Positions 58,951 through 64,000 of a stretch of DNA of 64,000 bases are shown here, piece by piece. Position 1 is the stretch's first letter, and every line of letters starts with the position of its first letter. This DNA is from Lactifluus volemus (taxonomy: Eukaryota > Basidiomycota > Agaricomycetes > Russulales > Russulaceae), in the NCBI GenBank assembly GCA_022376515.1, contig WTXI01000024.1, positions 362,413-426,412 on the forward strand, in the 5' to 3' direction. Under the pieces are notes generated by a model. The model worked only from the letters and a program-made list of their open reading frames with translations, was not told the origin of the DNA and did no database searches. The position numbers and the translations under genes were made by a program.

Positions 58951-61183
58951 TTAGCGGGCCTTCCCGCTATTTGCATTTGCGAGCGTGCGCTCAACAATTT
59001 CTTCCTGCCGCGCCAGCCAGAGACCGAATGCCGGTGTACGTAGCCAGCGCTCATAGAACTCACGCTGCTTTGTACTCGATTTAAATGGCAGTGCTGCGCC
59101 GTGCGCCTTGAGTGATGTGAAGAAATTTGCGTTGTTGAAGGGCTTCAGGCGCAAGTCCGTGCTAGTCTTATTGGCCTCTGAGGGTCGGGGAATGAGGGTA
59201 TTCAAGTAACGGTTAAGAGGGACCAGGAGCGCTGCCGAACGACAGGAAAAGTGACGACGAAGGTTGAAAGATGCTTCTTCCACTGAGACACAGATGGTCA
59301 GGGCCTGCCACGGTAGAAACTTCAACTTACCCTCTGTCGCATTTCCTCTTCCTGCTGTGGCCTCCGACAGTTGAAGGAGCTGACGATCTTTAGACGTATA
59401 CCGTTGGTGAGTCTTTGTCTTCCATCCAGGTGACGAACCTGCAAATCGTGCTGGTATATCTTGGGAGCTGACAACAACTCAGAAATGGAGATGTGGAGAT
59501 GTTAAAGAGTCACCTGCCTAGATTTTCCACCAAGTGTGAGAGTATGGGGCCAGTGACTGCATGCTTTCTCGAAGAAGGGGTTCGTGACTCCGAGGAGAAG
59601 GCCGGCTTTGGGTGGCCTTTCGTTTACCAAGGCCGAGTGCTCCCTGTCATGGATTGTAAAATAAGGTCTGAAGTCACCTGCCCACGGAATCTGTGTGATA
59701 TGATGCTGGGTCTGCGTACTAAGTATATCTATCGCAAAGAATTCGTCTCACGGGTCTGAAGACGTCTCGCAGCCACCATATTGCCAAGCTCGTCCATGCA
59801 GAGGACCGGCCAAAGATGAGAATTGGTTCGCACAAAACGAGGCATTCCCATATTGACCAAAGATGCTTTAATGATGCCCCAAAGATGTGGACCATACTCG
59901 GTGGGGGGAATGGAGGAGAACACGCCAGAAGCTAGAATTTGATAATGACGTGGAGGTCTTGCAGAAGCTTCATTCAAAACGTACGTGCCAATCATGTTCC
60001 AGTTGTACGTCAAGGTGATTTACATTTCCTAACTGTTGTTCGTCCATGTCTCGGGGTAGTTCGACGTGTAGGACTGAGCCTATGAAGCCGAGTTCGACAG
60101 TCGTCCCGGGTACTGGCGGTGGCCTGTACCCCATCCGAAATGATGTTGAGATATACGGATCGCATGTCGCAACTCACCATTTCGCTATGTTATGCGACGC
60201 AACCTCCAAAATAGCGTCGCCATGAGTATGAAAGAGGGGCCCTAACTTGCTTAGTAAGGCACAAAATAGTGCCGGATATGGGTGCTGTGTCAACAACACG
60301 ATGCATCTCTGAAATAATAGGATTCAGAAGACGCTGGGATGCGATCTGGTGACGATACCTGAGAGTATCCGCGCTTGGAAGCTGGCGCTTTTACTTGATT
60401 AAAATGAGAAAAGCCGTACACGAAGCCGTCGGGTGAAGGTGCACGATGGCATTCAAACAAGGACGAACCGCGTCGATTCGACCTCGTAGACTGCTCTCGG
60501 ATGCGGAAAGAATGGATCTCCGAGCCTTCCTTGAATAGCGTCGAATCAGGGAATGCCGAAAAGGCACTACTCCAATTTTACTTTAATAAGCATAAAACCG
60601 GTAATAGAAAGAACGAACATGTTTTCAGCTTCGAACGGGTACAGCGACAAGAGTGGGAATATGCAGCGTAGCGAGGGACCTTGCTCAAGGTCGAAATCAA
60701 CTGAAAAAAAATGTGCAAGGGATAAGTTCACGAGATGTACAACTGGACCAGCAAGCAGCAATTGCCTATGGCTAACCCCAGGACCCACCGGCGTAGACGC
60801 TCTAAATTTTCGCCTTCGAATGTAATCCCTTGGAGAGTCGGTACAATACTTGGGGCGTGTTTCGGAGATCTAGATGGGAGTGTCCTTGTGCGAGATAGGC
60901 TGATATTGGCCAACTGTAGAGTAGGAAGCGATGGCCTGGTGTTCAAGTCCGGAGACGAAGAAGCACCGTGGAGCAGATCGACAGTCTTCCTTGATTGTTG
61001 GCTGTCTTCGGAGACTCGGACTGCACGGTAGCCGGGGACGCTAGCAGAGGAAGCAAAGTCTGGGCTATTCTCCATACAGTAGTATTGAAGTTGATGGTAC
61101 ACATGGGACGGGTTGCCACTGGATTCGGGTACCGGTGCCTGTTTCCGGGCCGTTGAACCCAAATCGCCATCATCTGCCTGCAT
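58951..61183 (-). CDS. DENN-domain protein of the DENND6 type
   Basis: Probable guanine-nucleotide exchange factor for a Rab GTPase in endosomal recycling. It starts MQADDGDLGSTARKQAPVPE at 61183. Exons join in frame to give LERLRRWVLGLAI with VDFDLEQGPSLRCIFP; AFPDSTLFKEGSEIHSFRIR; HPYPALFCALLSKLGPLFHT; PPPVPGTTVELGFIGSVLHV; SMVHIFGASLKHLWSIWECL; and VLCEPILIFGRSSAWTSLAI. Next come WWLRDVFRP, IPWAGDFRPYFTIHDREH and AGLLLGVTNPFFEKACSHWP, the most diagnostic block, matching the family's FRPYFTIHD and LGVTNPFF motifs. The C-terminal part is NRYLNTLIPRPSEANKTS to REFYERWLRTPAFGLWLARQ. Stop at 58951. At least nine short introns, including one at the gtacgt near 59980. Confidence 0.85.
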
Positions 61184-61913
61184 TCTTCCCCCAGCGCCAG
61201 TCCGACTCGTTTCGCAAATGAATATGGCGGTTCAAAAAGTCATTCCGCGTGTTAAATTTTTTTTCTTACAGTGTAACTTTTTCAACACCTGACTCTCGTC
61301 CAGAATGTCAGCTCCCCCAACATGAGCGTTCAACGTCTAACTTTGAACGTTGAATGGCAGCCATTTTCAAGTCTGGGCTATTGCGTTTGGCTTCTTCGCA
61401 TACGACCCGGAACTTTCCTGAAAAAACCTGCCAACCTGCCAGCTTCCCAAAGTTTATTGTATTGGCCCATATTCCAAGTTTTCGGCGGCATATACGCGCC
61501 ATAATCCAATAACTAGTCGGCTTTCATCGCTGGCAATCTGCCAAGTGTATCGGCGGCCGATCGCAACTCTTGCCCAGGCGTCTATCTCGGAAATAGAGCG
61601 GAAAGCTAGGGGCCACATACGTGGCTCTATTACCCCGGCCCTACATCTGCCTTATCCTTCACTTGCATTAAATCTCATCGTTCAGCTCATTTTTCTTCTT
61701 CAATAATACTCTTTCAAGCTCGGAATATCCATTCCGTAAGAACGGGGTGGTCTTCGGATATCATCCCATTTTTTCTCTTTGATTTGATTTGAAAGTATGG
61801 TGCCTTTTGCGCAGAAAAGTATATAACATGACGGATGGAACAGATCTTCATCAACACCTCAGGCTCTCGAGCGATCTCTTTCCTTCTCTCTCTACTTGTT
61901 CTCATTGATCAAT
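61184..61913. promoter_or_regulatory. Divergent promoter region with TATA-like box for the oxygenase gene
   Basis: 730 bp between divergent genes. A gtatataa element at 61819-61826 lies 88 bp upstream of the ATG at 61914, followed by a CT-rich leader (tctttccttctctctctact). This layout is typical of regulated fungal promoters. The remaining sequence holds no gene. Confidence 0.5.
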
Positions 61914-63485
61914 ATGCCTGCCATCATTTCAAATTATCCTCCTGTCCGACACTGGATCCCTGCGCCAGTCACTAAAGAGGATAGTAAGCGAAAGCCAGGC
62001 GTTTGCGGTCTCAAAGGGCACTAATCTCTATCCAGTTGATTGGGCCAACCTCACCTTCGTTGATCTTGCCAAGGCCAAAACTCCTGAAGGTCGTGCTGAG
62101 CAGGTCCGACTGGCGCGTGATGCGACTCATAAACAAGGGTTCTTCTACGTTATCAATCATGGCCTCGACAAGGCAACTGTGAGTTACAGATCGTCATGAT
62201 CCCATATCGTTGTATAATCGCACTCACACAGGTTGACCGGATGGTCGACATTGCTGGTCTCGCGCTCGACGATGTCAGCGATGAAGAGAAAATTCGTTAT
62301 AAGGCCCGAATAAAGGAGACTGGGGAGTACCTGGGTTACAAACTCCCTCAATACTGGGTATGTGACGAAATCGTCTGCGTCATCCGGCGCTAACGACTTC
62401 ACTAGCACATTGCTAATGGGGTCAAAGATAAAATCGAGCATTACAACTGTGAGTGGTCGCAGAAGCCGCCGATATACTTTCACTGACACACACTAGTTCC
62501 CCGAGATGTCTCCAGACGCGAACACCCCACCGTGTTGCGTCCGTTCTTGCCTGAAATCCAAAAAATCATTGAATTCACTCATCGTGAGGTGCTAAACGAA
62601 GTACAAAAGTTCGTTGGATCTCTCAGACCGGCTACTATTCTCTTATCATGATACAGACTCCTGTCTCTGGGTCTCGAGCTCCCTGAAAACACACTACCTG
62701 ACTTACATCCCTATGACGAGACCAACCACTCTTTCTGTGAGCATGGATAAATATTATTTCGGTTTGGTCCCTTACTCAAAGACATTATAGGGCGATTCAT
62801 GCTTTAGTATGGCTTCATCTTACTTACGCACTCCAACTCTGACAGCTGACGTCATTGGCTTCAGCAATCCCCGCACTCAGGAAGAAGAAGAGAAAACAAA
62901 CAATATCTGGATGAAGGGCCATGCTGGTAATAATATTTACCTATACCATCACCGACTCATTCGTACCTTACACGATACTCGTCATAGATCACACAAGCTT
63001 TACGGCAATATGGAGCCAGCCCGTCACCGCCCTGCAGATCAAGGATTGGGACGGTCAATGGCGCTACATCCGACACGTTGACAATGCCCTCGTGAGTCAT
63101 GGTGTACAAGTCGTCGCCACACTTTTAATCACAAGCGACGTCACAGGTCGTAAATTGCGGCGATACGACAGAATACCTGTCGGGTGGTTATTACAAGTCT
63201 GCGGTTCACCGTGTCATCAAACCACCGATTGATCAGGAGGGGTACCGGAGGCTCGGTTTGTATTATTTCCATTACATGGCCGAAGACACTCGCATTGCAC
63301 CCCTGCTCGAAAGTCCAGTCGTGCAGCGGGAGGGTATCAACAAGTCTATCAGCGGTGATCCTCCCACACAGGAAACGTGGCGCAAGAATAGGTCCGCATC
63401 GTATGGCATCTCACAACTGCAGCGGGCAGAAGACGGGACCGAGTACGAGATCGTCAACGGAGTGCGGGTCACGCACTATAACTAG
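61914..63485 (+). CDS. 2-oxoglutarate/Fe(II)-dependent oxygenase, isopenicillin N synthase-like
   Basis: Soluble dioxygenase family; the substrate is unknown. It starts MPAIISNYPPVRHWIPAPVT. Conserved N-terminal parts are VDWANLTFVDLAKAK and HKQGFFYVINHGLDKAT. Removing an intron near 62931-62987 gives GHADHTSFTAIWSQPVTALQ, restoring the iron-binding H-x-D. The distal His is in YKSAVHRVIKPP, followed by YRRLGLYYFHYMAED. The motif GDTTEYLSGGYYKSAVHR is the family's C-terminal core. About seven introns. The stop is the tag at 63483-63485. A role in secondary metabolism or hormone-type oxidation is possible, but no cluster partners are visible. Confidence 0.85.
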
Positions 63486-63809
63486 TATCCCTTGGTCCTT
63501 TGGCCCAAAAATTGGAAAGGAGCGAAATTCGAGAACAGAACATGGTACTGGGATGTGGGGAAAAAACGACTTCTTGAGAGTAATGTATCTAACTAACCCG
63601 TTTTGGTCTCCATTATGTGCTTCTTACATACCCCTGCTCCACCAGAAACAAATGGAATATCACGTGATCTACTTATTAACCCTGATTGACCTGGCGCGCT
63701 TCTTCATCAACACCAGTGTAATGAAAAAGATTGGGGAAAGGTTGATAAAGCTTGCCATGAATTCGTTCAGGAATAGGAGATCGCAAACGAGAGCGACAAA
63801 AAAACTCAC
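63486..63809. other. 3' flank of the oxygenase gene
   Basis: Convergent spacer between the oxygenase and a putative minus-strand gene; likely untranslated or intronic sequence. No further feature seen. Confidence 0.4.
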
Positions 63810-64000
63810 ATTGTCGGCTGCCCCGACCATTTGCATCCGTACGAAGCATTTTCCGGGTATCGTACTTGCCTCCTCCCCCAGCCAAGCCCTCTCGAGAGCG
63901 TGACCAGGCGGGATCGACTCCCGTAGACGCACGCGTATGACCTCCCATCCTCTGCCATTGTAATGGAGCCCAAGCACCCGCACCAGCTGCTGGAGATGAT
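63810..64000 (-). CDS. Possible exon of a minus-strand gene running off the window
   Basis: An open frame enters from the right edge (HHLQQLVRVLGLHYNGRGWE) and ends at MQMVGAADN, exactly where a consensus gtgagt donor begins (63809). The product is not recognised. The open frame plus donor are the only evidence. Confidence 0.3.

Noticed and set aside
60943..61173. Alternative minus-strand frame over the DENN gene N-terminus
   Set aside because: The overlapping frame starting at 61183 joins to conserved DENN sequence; this one does not.

Overview
The window is nuclear DNA of a filamentous fungus, most likely a basidiomycete of the Agaricomycetes. The evidence is the dense short introns (about 48-65 nt with gt..ag ends), tightly packed genes, an NsdD-like GATA factor, and gene architectures typical of that class. 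The genus cannot be fixed from sequence alone; a Rhizoctonia-like fungus is only a guess. There are no bacterial operons, CRISPR arrays, rRNA genes or convincing tRNA genes.

Left part (1-24.3 kb): the 3' end of a mitochondrial Lon protease (+), then GMP synthase GUA1 (-), the cytoplasmic 5'-3' exoribonuclease XRN1 (-), a GATA factor (-), a 3 kb gene-poor stretch, a very long HEATR5/LAA1 HEAT-repeat trafficking gene (-), and an unrecognised membrane protein gene (+). Several of these genes carry one-base deletions, mostly at homopolymers, that break otherwise conserved reading frames.

Middle part (26-43 kb): a PX+PB1 domain protein (+), a SEC14-like lipid transfer protein (-), a peroxisomal-type carrier (-), a METTL21-like methyltransferase (-), two neighbouring arrestin-like genes (-), nucleoporin NUP49 (+), a coiled-coil protein of unknown function (+), and the MICOS subunit MIC60 (-). 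These read cleanly once introns are removed.

Accessory part (43-52.6 kb): three paralogous arrestin-fold genes, here called A, B and C (+), lie between MIC60 and PWP1. A and B form a recent duplication that also copied the 5' end of MIC60, leaving a MIC60 pseudogene fragment. A 5'-truncated LINE-type insertion with 14-bp target-site duplications sits between them. A decayed copy of the PWP1 5' end lies upstream of C. A and B carry N-terminal PPxY motifs (two in A, one in B), as expected of alpha-arrestin adaptors of Rsp5/NEDD4 ubiquitin ligases; C has a degenerate version. This array is the most interesting part of the window.

Right part (52.8-64 kb): PWP1 (ribosome biogenesis, +), eIF3j/HCR1 (-) divergent from COQ9 (+), a gene-poor stretch, a DENND6-type DENN-domain protein (-), a 2-oxoglutarate/Fe(II) oxygenase (+), and a possible exon of a minus-strand gene running off the end. 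Most genes are housekeeping genes for mitochondria, translation, RNA decay and membrane traffic; the arrestin-like array is the variable element.
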